From a virus, in IMG/VR virus record IMGVR_UViG_3300026118_000026, positions 1 through 40,279 of that record: DNA of 40,279 nucleotides; one strand, written 5' to 3'. Below, in pieces: positions 7,620 to 16,810 of this stretch. Each line of letters opens with the position of its first letter. Position 1 is the first letter of the stretch. A program made the translations under genes and the position numbers. The notes beneath the pieces are model-generated. The model ran no database searches, was not told the DNA's origin, and worked only from the letters and a program-made list of their open reading frames with translations.

Positions 7620-8228
7620 TTAGGCCGGGTAGCCGGCCTCGATATCGATCGCGAAAACCTCGACCGCACTGTCGGCCGCGTTGATCGCGTCGCGATGCAC
7701 ATTCGCTGCTGCGAAACAGGCGCTGACATGGTTGAGCACCGCCAGCCCCATCGCGATCGTCTGTGCCCCGTTGAGCATGACCCGGCTATTGTTTTCCAGC
7801 GTCCATTCGACCGCGAACGGCTGCCCCGCGCCGGCCGCCACCATCGCGCCGGTGACCGCGCCGTTGATCGCTCGCTGGCTGTCCGGGTCGCTGTCGACCC
7901 GCCCGACAGGGGTTATGCATCCGCCGGCAACATGCGCGTCACGCACCGTCTTGGCACGCTCCCAGATGATCTCGCGAGCTTCGCCAACTGTGTAATCGAC
8001 CGTTGTCCATACCCGTTCGGGCACCTCGTCGCCCGCCAATGCTTGGCCCAGTACCTGAACATCGTCCGGCGCGGGACCGGCCTCAACGATCTCAGCGATC
8101 TCCTGCTCGGCGAGCTGCTCGGGCGTGGCTGTCAGCCACCAGCCATAAGGGTGATAGATGCCATCGGCGGTGAAGCCGTCGAACAGCTCGTGCCAATCCC
8201 CGTCGATCTTGCGCGCATGCGCCATCAT
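7620..8228 (-). CDS. DUF4376-family tail protein
   Basis: The 202-residue product has a C-terminal DUF4376 domain (about 100-200), recognised by the pattern DSQRAINGAVTGAMVAA, then FAVEWTLENNSRVMLN and a repeated helical end. Such domains occur in tail-fibre or fibre-assembly proteins of many phages. The ATG at 8228 overlaps the upstream stop (TGATG); the next ATG at 8225 is better spaced from GGAGG and may be the real start. It is the last tail-tip gene before the lysis block. Confidence 0.7.
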   Translation of the reverse strand: MMAHARKIDGDWHELFDGFTADGIYHPYGWWLTATPEQLAEQEIAEIVEAGPAPDDVQVLGQALAGDEVPERVWTTVDYTVGEAREIIWERAKTVRDAHVAGGCITPVGRVDSDPDSQRAINGAVTGAMVAAGAGQPFAVEWTLENNSRVMLNGAQTIAMGLAVLNHVSACFAAANVHRDAINAADSAVEVFAIDIEAGYPA

Positions 8229-8857
8229 CAACCTCCAATCATTTCATAAACGCGGAAATCGGTCGGCCAGCTTGCCTTGTCGCCGGCATCGAACCCGAGA
8301 TTGTTCGGATAGGTCGAATATGGCGGGTAAAAGAATGTGTGCAGGTTGATCCGCTCGTCGTCGTCGGGTGCAGGGCGAATATAATTCGCGATCGATGGGA
8401 TGCGCTGCGCCCCGACATCGACATGCGGCGTCGTCGATCCAGAAGCCGGATCGATGCTGGTCATCATGATAAGGCCGACATGGTTTTCGGTTTTGGCGAA
8501 ACCCGAGAAGGCTGTGCTCAGATAGGCCGTGCCGTTGATCCGCCGCACGATATCGCGCACATTGCGGATGATCGCCCATCGGAACGGCTGTGTCATGTCG
8601 GGGCGAGAAAACTCAACCGCCAGCGCTGCAGCTGTCAGCTTCTGCCACCTTAGAAGGCCGTCGCCCTGCCATGTGCTGCCCGCCCCGAACGTGGGAAATA
8701 GCGGCACCTCGCAGACATTTATGAAGATGTCACCGGTCAGCGCGCCGGCATCCTCCGCCGGTCGGAAGGTCGGCTTGGACGCCCTGACGATCGCCGGCCC
8801 GGTCTGCACCAGCTTGGCCGCCGGAATCTCGCCCGACGCCCCCATGATTCCGCGCAT
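8228..8857 (-). CDS. Tail-tip protein of unknown function
   Basis: The 209-residue protein has no signal peptide or membrane segment. Aromatic and proline-rich stretches such as HTFFYPPYSTYPNNLGF suggest a beta-rich structural protein. It overlaps the genes on both sides (TGATG at each), so it is made with the 284-residue protein and the DUF4376 protein. I do not recognise the family; position indicates a tail-tip or receptor-contact role. Confidence 0.6.
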   Translation of the reverse strand: MRGIMGASGEIPAAKLVQTGPAIVRASKPTFRPAEDAGALTGDIFINVCEVPLFPTFGAGSTWQGDGLLRWQKLTAAALAVEFSRPDMTQPFRWAIIRNVRDIVRRINGTAYLSTAFSGFAKTENHVGLIMMTSIDPASGSTTPHVDVGAQRIPSIANYIRPAPDDDERINLHTFFYPPYSTYPNNLGFDAGDKASWPTDFRVYEMIGG

Positions 8858-9711
8858 CAGATCCCAAATCCCTTAGACACGCGGGTCTCACCCTTGGTCG
8901 CGCTACGCACATAGACCGCCAGGATGTCGGCCTTGGTCGGATCGGTGCTGAAGCTCGGCGTCAGCGCCCCGAAATCCCACCACGTACTGAAACTCGGCAC
9001 GAAGCCACCGGGAGGCAGTTTGAACTGGAACCACTTGCCCACCATCGCCGCGACGTTTGACGGGGTCGCGATATTCCGGTTCGCCGCCATCGCCGTGGCG
9101 AGGTGGAAGCTTTCGCCGGCGGCCAGATCGAGCGTGATCGTCGCAGCATCCGCAACGGCCTGGCTCACGCCCGCCGCCACGAGCCCTGCCGGCGTCACAG
9201 CAACATCGTTCGACGCGGCCGCCCAAATCTCCGCCGCCGTTGCGGCCACGAAATCGATCGGCGGGCTGAGGGAGATCGTCCAGGCCGACGCGCTCGCGTT
9301 GAGCGAGCGCACCTTGTTCACCGAAACCACCAACGCGCCCGTGCCGGAGTTATAGCTGTCGATCGGTCCGTGCATGAAATTGCCCGGAGCCGCCGTCTCC
9401 GCGACCGTCACATGCATGCCGGACACCAGAACCTTGCCCGTCTGGATTCCGAAGGCCTTGCTGCCGACCCCGAAGGTAACGTCGGTCGTGCTAGTCGCCC
9501 AGGTCCCCGGCGCGTTGACCGCCGTCAGCGCGGCCGCTTCTGCGATCAGCGCGTTGTTGTAGACGCCGTCCTGCAGGTCATCCATCTCCGGGATCAGGTC
9601 ATCGGACTGCCACGCCAAATAGGCGGTGACCCGCGGATCGAAGTTGTCTGGATCTTCCCGAGACGGCGCGTCCGGCTGCGGCGTGAGCGGGATAGGTGGC
9701 GTGATCGGCAT
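8857..9711 (-). CDS. Tail-tip or fibre protein
   Basis: The 284-residue product has a proline-rich N-terminus (PITPPIPLTPQP), a fibre-like middle of short Ser/Thr/Ala repeats, and a C-terminal beta domain (KWFQFKLPPGGFVPSFSTWW). A GGGAG site lies before the ATG at 9711. The composition matches baseplate-attached fibres. Function is inferred from position after the tape measure and the Dit-like protein. Confidence 0.6.
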   Translation of the reverse strand: MPITPPIPLTPQPDAPSREDPDNFDPRVTAYLAWQSDDLIPEMDDLQDGVYNNALIAEAAALTAVNAPGTWATSTTDVTFGVGSKAFGIQTGKVLVSGMHVTVAETAAPGNFMHGPIDSYNSGTGALVVSVNKVRSLNASASAWTISLSPPIDFVAATAAEIWAAASNDVAVTPAGLVAAGVSQAVADAATITLDLAAGESFHLATAMAANRNIATPSNVAAMVGKWFQFKLPPGGFVPSFSTWWDFGALTPSFSTDPTKADILAVYVRSATKGETRVSKGFGI

Positions 9712-9721
9712 AATCGCTCCC

Positions 9722-10648
9722 TCAAATACTGGTGCTGAGGCCCTCGGCAGTCAGGTTCAAATAGCTGGCGCTACCCTCTGTCTGGACGAGGTCTGTCGCG
9801 AATTCGGGGCAGTATCCGTAGATGAAGAGGCTATCGAAATCGTCCTCGCCGATATACACAACCGCCGTATCGCGAAGCTTGGTGAGCAAGGTGGCAATTG
9901 CGTCCGCCTGATCGGCAGGGATCACCGATCGCGCCACCATTTGCTTGGAGAAGCCTCTCGAAGTAACCCGCACGACGCCGAACTCATCCTTCTCCTTCTT
10001 ACTGAAGGAGATGATATTGAACTTCACACCTGTCTCTGTCTTGCCGAGACCCCGCAGCCGCCCGACGACGATCGTCCCGGCCTGCACATAGGCTCCCGAG
10101 TCTCGCCCCGTGATAGTCAGCGTGATCCGCGCGTCCGCGTAGAGCGGAAGACCCTCGAAATCGATGTTCATCCGCGCCCCGATCCGATCGAAAAACCAGC
10201 TGTACCAGCTGTCGATCGCCCGCCCGCCCGCATTGAACGACTTGGTGGCGCTCCAGATTTCGACACCGCCTCGGCTCACGCTCAACGTCGCGGTCTCGCC
10301 GTCGCAATCAAGAATCGCCAGCGCATCGATCCCGCCCGGCTCGATCACATATTGCATGCTGCCGAGGCGGCGCGAGATTGAGCCAACCCCTTCGTCGAGC
10401 GCTGCCCAGCGGTTGGTCGGCCCCTGATCCGACCAATAGGCCGGGTCCGTCACGGCGTGGCCAGTGTTCGGCGTGACAATGCTCTTGTAGACTCGGCCCC
10501 CGCTCGTCACGCGCACCCCGACCCCGTAGTTCGTCCCGGCATTGTACGCGCCCAGCGCGATGCCCGGCTCCTTCCACCACTCATTGTCAGCGACGTTCGA
10601 CGAAATCAGCATCCCGGCCGTGACCGCGGTCGGCTCGATCAGCTTCAT
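9722..10648 (-). CDS. Distal-tail-like protein with carbohydrate-binding-like N-terminus
   Basis: The 308-residue protein starts with a segment like a chitin/carbohydrate-binding module (GGRVYKSIVTPNTGHAVTDP, then AYWSDQG, residues about 50-78). The C-terminal half is beta-rich and ends with a strand pattern common in distal-tail proteins. Its ATG overlaps the tape-measure stop (ATGA), the usual place for the first tail-tip gene. It probably caps the tail tube and contacts host sugars; that role is inference. Confidence 0.6.
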   Translation of the reverse strand: MKLIEPTAVTAGMLISSNVADNEWWKEPGIALGAYNAGTNYGVGVRVTSGGRVYKSIVTPNTGHAVTDPAYWSDQGPTNRWAALDEGVGSISRRLGSMQYVIEPGGIDALAILDCDGETATLSVSRGGVEIWSATKSFNAGGRAIDSWYSWFFDRIGARMNIDFEGLPLYADARITLTITGRDSGAYVQAGTIVVGRLRGLGKTETGVKFNIISFSKKEKDEFGVVRVTSRGFSKQMVARSVIPADQADAIATLLTKLRDTAVVYIGEDDFDSLFIYGYCPEFATDLVQTEGSASYLNLTAEGLSTSI

Positions 10649-13600
10649 GCCGCCACCTCGGTAGTCGCGAGCGCACCGGGCGTTCCCTCAGCATTCGCGA
10701 GCCGCGCGGCGCGATCGAGCACATTGGCCGTTTTCTCGTCAGCGGTGACGATCTTATCGAGCCGAGCAGTGAGCCTCTCCTTGGTGTCGGCAAGCTCCGC
10801 CCGCACGCTCCGCAACTCAGCCACAAGATCATCGTTGGCGCTCGCGCCGGCGCTGGGCACTTGGCTGGATGAGAATTTCTGCCACCAGCTTTGTGATTGT
10901 CCGGCCGTGGTTGCAGGGCTGCTCACCGCCCCGCCACCGATCACAGCGTAAGTCGTGGCGAGCGCGGCAGCGGCCTGATTCTGCATATCGATCAGGTCGA
11001 GGCTGCTCGTCGCCATGCCGGCCGCCATATCGAGCAGGGCCTTGGACAGGCCGGGCAGAGCCTTCGCAGCATCGATATCGCCCTTCCGCGCTGCGAAATT
11101 GGCCGCGTCGAACTGGCCGAGCAGCTGGGCATAGCTCTGCCCCTGGGACTGGGACAGCCCCCGGATGCGGTTGATCTCCTCGAGGATCGAATCCCCGGCC
11201 GATTTCCAGGCATCGGCGAGCTGCTTGGCGGCCTGCGCGGCTTCCTGCGCACGCTGGGCTGCCGCCGCCCTCCGTTGCTCGGCCGCCGCCTCCGCCGCCT
11301 GCTGATCCTTGAGCGCATAGATCCGCTCAAGCAGCGCGCGGTTCGACGGGTCGAGCGCGTCGATCTCGGCCTTGCGGATCGCGGCGGTATTGCCCTCCAG
11401 CTCCCAGATCTGCTTCTGTAGGTCCTGCCGCTCGCGCAGGATCGCCGCCGCACTCGCCGCGCTGCGCCCGGCATTCGCCACCTCGGCGAAGGCCGGGGCG
11501 ATCTGGAGCAGCTGGGCATAGAGCTGCTGCCCGGCCGCGGTGCCCAGATCCTGCGCCTCGACCAGCGCCCGGAAGCCGGCGATGCTGTCGGGCATCGCGA
11601 CGCCGAGGCTCGCGAACACCTTTCCCAGCGCCGCGGTCTTCGCCGCGGTCTGCTCGGCCTCCGAATAATAGGTCTCGAAATAGGCGCCCGCAGCGCTCTG
11701 ATAATCGGACACGCTGTCGAAGAAGCCCGAGATCGCCATGCTCGCGTCGAGGCCGATCGACTGCGCCGACAGCCCGAGCAGCTGCAGCGAGCTCGTCACC
11801 ACCTCGACCGTCGAGGCGACCCGCACCAGCGTCTCGAAATAGCCCTCGCCGACCTTCTGGAACTTCTCCAGCCCGGCAATCGCGAACTGCGCCATCTTGT
11901 CGGCCTGCGCGCCGAACACGGCTTCGAGCTTCTCCTGGATCTCGTCGCCCGACAGTCCCTTCAGGTCAATCTTGCCGATATCGACGACGAAACTGTCGAG
12001 CTTGGCCGTGATCGCGTCGAGATCGAGCCCGAGCGGCCCGGCGGCGAGCTTGATCGCGTCGCCGAAGCTGGTCAGCAGCAGCCCGAACTGCTGCTCGATA
12101 CTGTCATCGAGATCGCCGAACTTGGTCTTGTATTTGCTGCCGGTGCTGACCCCAAGGAACTTCTTCGTCCTCTTGATGTCGACGAAGCTCTGCCCCGCGA
12201 AGCCCAGATCCTCGATGTCGCCAAAACTCTGCGGGCCGCCGAAGATACCGCTGCCGACCACCTTCGTCTTGGTGCCGAACAGCGAGCCGAAGATCTTGCC
12301 GATCCCGCCGAGGATGTCGCCGAGGACGGGGATCTTGTAGATCACCTTGCTGAACAGCGCCCCCACCGCATGGCCGAGGACCGCGCCGAGCGGTCCGGCC
12401 ATCAGCGATCCGAGCACGCTGCCCACCAGCGCGCCGGGCGCGGCGCCGAGCGCCTTCCCGATTGCGTCGGGCTTGAACCCGGTCTGGACACCGAGCTTGC
12501 CTTCGACATTGTCGAGGCCGTTGCGCAGCACGAGGTTGGTCACCCCGCCGATCTGCGATTCGATATTCTTGAGGCTCGCCGCCATCTGCCGCGACACCGC
12601 GAGCATGTCGGTATCGATATCGCCGAGCAGGTCGAGCGACCGCTTGATACTGTCGCTCTTCGCGTCGCTGTCGCCGAACACGGTGCCCTTGCCGTCATTA
12701 TACTTGGGCGCGGCCCCGCCACCGCCACCGCCGGCGAAGCCCAGAGAGGCCATCACGCCGAGCATCGCCGCGACCAGCGGGAACCCGCCCGGCCCCGCCG
12801 CCGCGAACATGTTCGCCGCGCCCTCGGCAACCGCCACCGCCGTGCGCGCGATCTGCACGATCGTCAGCGCCTTTTCGGCCGCCTCCATCGCCTTGTAGCC
12901 CGCGCTATGCTCCTTGAAGAGCCCCTTCGCCGCCCCGGTGAGGTCGAGCAGCGAGGTGAGCTGCAGGTCGGCCGACTTCTTGATCCCCTGATCGCGGGTA
13001 TAGTTTCCGGCATTGACCTGCTTGTCGATCTCGGCCTGGCGGTCGCCATAGGTCCCCAGGATCTTGACCATGTCGCCCAGCGCCGCACCGCCCTTGCCGA
13101 AGGCCTTGGCCAGGCTGTCGCCGAGAGAGTCTGCCAGTTCCGCCGTCAGCCGCAGGTCGCCGTTGAACTGCGCCTGCGAGGTCGAGAGCTTCTGCATCGC
13201 ATCGGCAAGCGCCACCTGGGTGCGGACATATTCAAGCTGCTGATCGATGTCCCAGCCCTGTGCCTGGGCTTCCTGCCATGCTTTCAGGGTCGCCAGGGCA
13301 TGCACCCGCGCGGCCTCATTCTCGCCGATCAGGCGGGTTTCGAGCGAGATCATGTCGAGACGGTCCTGCGCCGATGACTGCGCGGCATTGAAGCTCGCAT
13401 CGGCCTCGGCCGCCCTCAGTCGCTCACGCGCCGTCCGCTGATCGTCGAGCGCCTGCGTCGCTGCAGCCGCCTCCTTCGCCAGGCCCTGCTGCTGGGCGGC
13501 TTGCAGGGCTACGAGCAGCGGCAGATCGGCGATCCGGTCGCGCACCTGCTCGGCCGCGCGCGCCGCCGGCACCAGTCCGGCCGCGACCAGCCTGTTGACT

Positions 13601-15033
13601 TCTTCCTGCGCGGCGGCCTGCCCGCGCGCCGCGGCCATCGCCTTCTCGCCATCGGCCACCCGCTGCGCGATCGCGAGCCGCACCAGCCGGTCGACCGCGG
13701 CGGCGATATTCGCCTGTTTCTTGATCGCCTCGCTCTCGGCCTTCACGCGGGCCTCGGCGATCAGCGCCGCTGCATCGGATGCCCGATAGGCTTTGGCCAG
13801 ATCGTAGAGATTGCGGATCTGCGCCTCGGTCGCCTTCGCCTCACGCTCGAGCTGCTCTGCATGGTGATCCGTTTTCGGGGTGCGGTCGGCCTTGATCGCC
13901 GCGGCCTGCTTCTGCAGCTCGGCCAGCTTGTTCGAACGGACTTGCTTGGTCACGGCCGCCCCGAAACGGACCATCGCCGCATCTGCCTCCTTGAAGGCGG
14001 CGGTGTAGCCATGCCCGACATCGGCGAGGATGTCGCCGATCGCCTTGCCGGCGAACACGTCGCGCACGATGATTCCGATCGCCCGGAACGTGCCCACGAA
14101 CTGCGAATAGAGGGAGGCGAGCGCCTGACGACCGACCGTCGTCATATAGTCGAGCGACTGGCCGAACCATTGCGTCATCCCGGACAGGTTGATGCCGACA
14201 TTCTTGGCGAGCACCTGGAAGCTCGCACTAATCACGTCGCCGGCATCGACCGAGACATCCTTCAGCCGCTTGATTTCCTTGTGGGTGAGGCCGAGGCTGT
14301 TCACCAGAGCGTTGGTGTCGACACCCTTAGATATTGCCCGCTCGAACAGCGCGAAACCGCCGGCAGCAACCGCCAGCCCCGCCGCGAGCGGCGCGAAAGG
14401 CAGGATCGCCGCGAAGGCGGCGCGTGACAGCCCGACAAGCCCACCCTCGGTCATCTGGGCAATCTGGAAGATCTGCGCACCCTGCTGGATGAACACTGTC
14501 ATCGGCTTCTGGCCCGAGGCCAGCCCGACGAACACATCGTTCATCTGGAACGACAGCTGCGCCAGATTCTGCGCGCTCGCCCGCGAGGTTCCGCCGATTT
14601 TGCCCGTGGCGTTTGCCAAGGCTTGATGCTGCGTAGTCAGTCGACCAGCCAGCTCGGTCAAGCCCTTCTCCTCGGCCGCAAGCGCGGCGGCGGCGGCGTC
14701 CATCGCGAGGATCTCGTTCCGCGTTTTGCCCATCGTCGCATTCTGGCGCTCGAGCTGTCGGACGAGGCGCTCGCCGGCTGTCTCGATCTTCGCCAGTTCG
14801 CGCGCCGCGTTGCGCGCCTCGCGCGTGGTGGCGTCACCAAACGACTTTACCGAAACCACCGAGCCGTCGAGGTTGAGCAGCCCGGTCGAGGCCCGTTCGA
14901 GCTTGGCGAACTCGGCGAGCACCCGTGCAGTGCCGTTGTCGATGATGCCTTCGAGCCGCGCCATCTCTACGAAGCTGTTGGCGAAATCGATCGCAAAGCC
15001 GACCTCGAGTGTCGGAGCACCGCCATCGTCCAT
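10645..15033 (-). CDS. Tail tape measure protein
   Basis: The 1462-residue protein is by far the longest in the window. It has long Ala/Gln/Lys/Glu helices, a hydrophobic segment near 210-250 (AAFAAILPFAPLAAGLAVAA) and a second Gly-rich hydrophobic region. It follows the tail chaperone genes, as tape measures do. It sets tail length, is threaded into the tube and is ejected before DNA. At the usual 0.15 nm per residue the tail would be about 220 nm. The ATG at 15033 follows a GGGAG site. Confidence 0.93.
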   Translation of the reverse strand: MDDGGAPTLEVGFAIDFANSFVEMARLEGIIDNGTARVLAEFAKLERASTGLLNLDGSVVSVKSFGDATTREARNAARELAKIETAGERLVRQLERQNATMGKTRNEILAMDAAAAALAAEEKGLTELAGRLTTQHQALANATGKIGGTSRASAQNLAQLSFQMNDVFVGLASGQKPMTVFIQQGAQIFQIAQMTEGGLVGLSRAAFAAILPFAPLAAGLAVAAGGFALFERAISKGVDTNALVNSLGLTHKEIKRLKDVSVDAGDVISASFQVLAKNVGINLSGMTQWFGQSLDYMTTVGRQALASLYSQFVGTFRAIGIIVRDVFAGKAIGDILADVGHGYTAAFKEADAAMVRFGAAVTKQVRSNKLAELQKQAAAIKADRTPKTDHHAEQLEREAKATEAQIRNLYDLAKAYRASDAAALIAEARVKAESEAIKKQANIAAAVDRLVRLAIAQRVADGEKAMAAARGQAAAQEEVNRLVAAGLVPAARAAEQVRDRIADLPLLVALQAAQQQGLAKEAAAATQALDDQRTARERLRAAEADASFNAAQSSAQDRLDMISLETRLIGENEAARVHALATLKAWQEAQAQGWDIDQQLEYVRTQVALADAMQKLSTSQAQFNGDLRLTAELADSLGDSLAKAFGKGGAALGDMVKILGTYGDRQAEIDKQVNAGNYTRDQGIKKSADLQLTSLLDLTGAAKGLFKEHSAGYKAMEAAEKALTIVQIARTAVAVAEGAANMFAAAGPGGFPLVAAMLGVMASLGFAGGGGGGAAPKYNDGKGTVFGDSDAKSDSIKRSLDLLGDIDTDMLAVSRQMAASLKNIESQIGGVTNLVLRNGLDNVEGKLGVQTGFKPDAIGKALGAAPGALVGSVLGSLMAGPLGAVLGHAVGALFSKVIYKIPVLGDILGGIGKIFGSLFGTKTKVVGSGIFGGPQSFGDIEDLGFAGQSFVDIKRTKKFLGVSTGSKYKTKFGDLDDSIEQQFGLLLTSFGDAIKLAAGPLGLDLDAITAKLDSFVVDIGKIDLKGLSGDEIQEKLEAVFGAQADKMAQFAIAGLEKFQKVGEGYFETLVRVASTVEVVTSSLQLLGLSAQSIGLDASMAISGFFDSVSDYQSAAGAYFETYYSEAEQTAAKTAALGKVFASLGVAMPDSIAGFRALVEAQDLGTAAGQQLYAQLLQIAPAFAEVANAGRSAASAAAILRERQDLQKQIWELEGNTAAIRKAEIDALDPSNRALLERIYALKDQQAAEAAAEQRRAAAAQRAQEAAQAAKQLADAWKSAGDSILEEINRIRGLSQSQGQSYAQLLGQFDAANFAARKGDIDAAKALPGLSKALLDMAAGMATSSLDLIDMQNQAAAALATTYAVIGGGAVSSPATTAGQSQSWWQKFSSSQVPSAGASANDDLVAELRSVRAELADTKERLTARLDKIVTADEKTANVLDRAARLANAEGTPGALATTEVAA

Positions 15034-15075
15034 CCGGCAACTCCCTTCGCTGAAAAAATAGGGTGATCCGACGGA

Positions 15076-15938
15076 TCACCCCAACACCATCCGCAACCGC
15101 GCCTCTTCGGTATCAACCTCGCGCTGCGTCGTCGGCGCCCGCCATGGTGGCGGGCAATTCTCGCTTTCGGCGCGCCGGCTCTCGGCCAGATATTCGGTCG
15201 AGAGCCGCCGGATCAGACGTGCCTCTACGGGGCTGAGCGGAGACCGGGTCAGGCGCTGCCAGGCCTCGATCTCCTGCCAACTCAGCGGTGCCGCACCCAT
15301 GGCTGTCGCCTGCACCAGCCCGATATCGAGTAGCGCGTTGACGATATGCGGAGCCGGATTGGGCGGCATCGCCGGGATGGCGCCGCCCCGCAACATCCGC
15401 GCGATCCGGCTCGCTTGCGGCCGATCGTCATTGCCCTGGGCACGCTTCGTGCGCGGATCAGGTTTCGGCGTGGCTTGCAGCCACGCCAGATAGCGGATGT
15501 GGAGGATCAGCCGTTCTTCGCGGTCCCGGCGGCGCCGGGCCGCCAGTTTCCCGCGTCGTTAATCGCCTTGAGCACCTGGCGGTGATAATGAACCATTTTC
15601 TTGTCGGCATAGAAGGCCATGAACAGATCGCGACCGCTCTTGCCGGGGGCAGGATAGTCGAAATTCTCGAAGCTGTCCGTGAGGTCGGCCAGATCCTCGG
15701 CCTGTTCGCGCGTACGCTCCTCAGGCGGCGGCAAAGTCACCTTGTTGTCATTGTCCTGCATGCGCTTGACCGCGCGCTGCGCCTGCCGCGCCTCGACCAT
15801 CGCGAACTGCTCGCTGCCGGGGCCATAGAGGTTGATGCGAACCGGAAGGTTCGGCCCGGCATAGGCATAGTCGCCGGCGCTGTTCTTGAGGTGGATCGGC
15901 GCGATATCGATCAGCGCGTCGGCGGAGATGTCGAACAT
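15076..15938 (-). CDS. Tail assembly chaperone, long form made by -1 frameshift (GT-like)
   Basis: Residues 1-131 are those of the short form. At the slippery G GGA AAC (15546-15552) a -1 shift continues into an open frame to 15076, adding 156 residues for a total of 287. The extension begins LAARRRRDREERLILHIRYL and includes the segment 15397-15545 that has no start codon of its own. The long form should contact the tape measure while the short form coats it, as G and GT do in lambda. An internal ATG at 15396 could instead start a 106-residue protein, but frameshifting explains the open region upstream. Confidence 0.82.
15507..15938 (-). CDS. Tail assembly chaperone, short form (G-like)
   Basis: The 143-residue protein starts MFDISADALIDIAPI and is largely helical and charged. 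It lies between the tail-tube gene and the tape measure, the standard place for the tail chaperone. The in-frame stop comes 12 codons after the slippery site, so most ribosomes should make this form. An AAAGGA lies 10 nt before the ATG. Confidence 0.82.
   Translation of the reverse strand: MFDISADALIDIAPIHLKNSAGDYAYAGPNLPVRINLYGPGSEQFAMVEARQAQRAVKRMQDNDNKVTLPPPEERTREQAEDLADLTDSFENFDYPAPGKSGRDLFMAFYADKKMVHYHRQVLKAINDAGNWRPGAAGTAKNG
15525..15552 (-). promoter_or_regulatory. Programmed -1 ribosomal frameshift signal
   Basis: On the minus strand GGGAAAC (15552-15546) is in the correct frame: the codons are GGA for residue 130 and AAC for residue 131. Six nucleotides later comes a GC-only hairpin, CCCGGC-GCC-GCCGGG (15539-15525), at the spacing that stimulates frameshifting. 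Lambda uses the close relative GGGAAAG at the same gene junction. Confidence 0.85.
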
Positions 15939-15974
15939 GGTACTTCAATCCTTTCGCAGGAAGGCAGGGTGCAC

Positions 15975-16012
15975 CGGCCCGCCGCGACACCTGCGATGAG
16001 CTGGGCGGGCCG
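15975..16012 (-). other. Stem-loop in the tail-tube to chaperone gap
   Basis: CGGCCCGCC (15975-15983) pairs perfectly with GGCGGGCCG (16004-16012) around a 20-nt loop, with no T run after it. It lies in the 151-nt gap between tail-tube stop and chaperone start, so it may protect or process the mRNA 3' end of the tail-tube message. I see no gene in this gap. Confidence 0.45.
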
Positions 16013-16089
16013 ATGCGGTTCATCGAGCTGGATGGCTCGAACTGGTGATGAGATCAGAGGTGTGGCGCTGTCGCAGGCGCGCCGGGATC

Positions 16090-16539
16090 TTACGGAGCCG
16101 CGACCTTGACGACCTTTTTGCTCAACTCGATCGTCGGCGTCGCCATCAGCACATTGTCGGCGCCTTCGATCGATTCCGGAAAGCCGAACACGCGACCCTG
16201 CGAATAGCGGATCGCGCCATCGGGGAAGGTCACTTTGAACGAATAGAGGCTGTTGTTTGTCGGATCGGCTGCCGTCCGCACCAGCGTCTGCCCGGCATCG
16301 GCGTCGTCATAGGCCATGCTGGGTTGCAGCGAACCATAATCGGTCGAGCCCTTGTGCTTTTCCTTGGGTCCGTTGAGCGGCTGAAACTCGACCTTGTTGG
16401 TACTCGCACCGATCGCGCCGATCTTTTCGACGCCGTTGATCTGGGTGAAGGTCAGGGCGGTGTAGCCGGCGGCGTCCTCGGTCGCGGGCAGCGCGGCCGA
16501 GATGGCGAGCTTCGAGCCCGCCGAAGTCTGCGATGACAT
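16090..16539 (-). CDS. Major tail tube protein
   Basis: The 149-residue product has the size and beta-rich pattern of siphovirus tail-tube proteins (ALTFTQINGVEKIGAIG near the start, YSFKVTFPDGAIRYSQGRV toward the end). It lies between the tail terminator and the tail chaperone, the conserved slot. It polymerises into the tube. A strong AAGGAG site precedes the ATG at 16539, and two hairpins lie just upstream. Confidence 0.82.
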   Translation of the reverse strand: MSSQTSAGSKLAISAALPATEDAAGYTALTFTQINGVEKIGAIGASTNKVEFQPLNGPKEKHKGSTDYGSLQPSMAYDDADAGQTLVRTAADPTNNSLYSFKVTFPDGAIRYSQGRVFGFPESIEGADNVLMATPTIELSKKVVKVAAP

Positions 16540-16560
16540 CTTGGTTACTCCTTTTGGCGA

Positions 16561-16598
16561 GCCGGATCAGCCCGGCATGGTTTCCCGTGAGCGGGAAA
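16561..16598 (-). other. Two tandem hairpins upstream of the tail-tube gene
   Basis: GCCGG/CCGGC with a 6-nt loop (16561-16576) and TTTCCCG/CGGGAAA with a 4-nt loop (16581-16598) fill the short gap before the tail-tube ribosome site. Neither is followed by a T run. They may stabilise or process the message of this high-copy protein. Confidence 0.45.
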
Positions 16599-16601
16599 GG
16601 A

Positions 16602-16790
16602 TCAGGCCGCCGACTTTGGCGCGACCTTGTCTTCGTTCGTCGGCGCGCGGACCAGGCCGGCCGCCTCGTAATTCAGAAAGGCGCCTGCCTCGATCTGCAC
16701 GATCTCACCCTTGGTGAACCGCAGCTCTTCGCCGGCATCGTTGAAGTCCCTGATGATGTAGGCCTCTTTCGTCTTCGACTTTTCCGCCAT
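16602..16790 (-). CDS. Small hypothetical protein between tail terminator and tail tube
   Basis: The 62-residue product starts MAEKSKTKEAYIIRDF and has the pattern FTKGEIVQIEAGAFLNYEAA followed by GLV. It has a good GAGGAG site. The pattern, a small beta element then an acidic helix ending in a Gly-containing turn, resembles the 61-residue protein at 18629, so both may belong to one small head-tail accessory family. No function recognised. Confidence 0.65.
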   Translation of the reverse strand: MAEKSKTKEAYIIRDFNDAGEELRFTKGEIVQIEAGAFLNYEAAGLVRAPTNEDKVAPKSAA

Positions 16791-16810
16791 TGCTCGTCTC
16801 CTCTTGAAAG

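Noticed and set aside
15076-15396. Independent 106-residue gene starting at ATG 15396
   Set aside because: The same frame is open upstream to a canonical frameshift site in the chaperone gene, so the segment is better read as part of a fusion.
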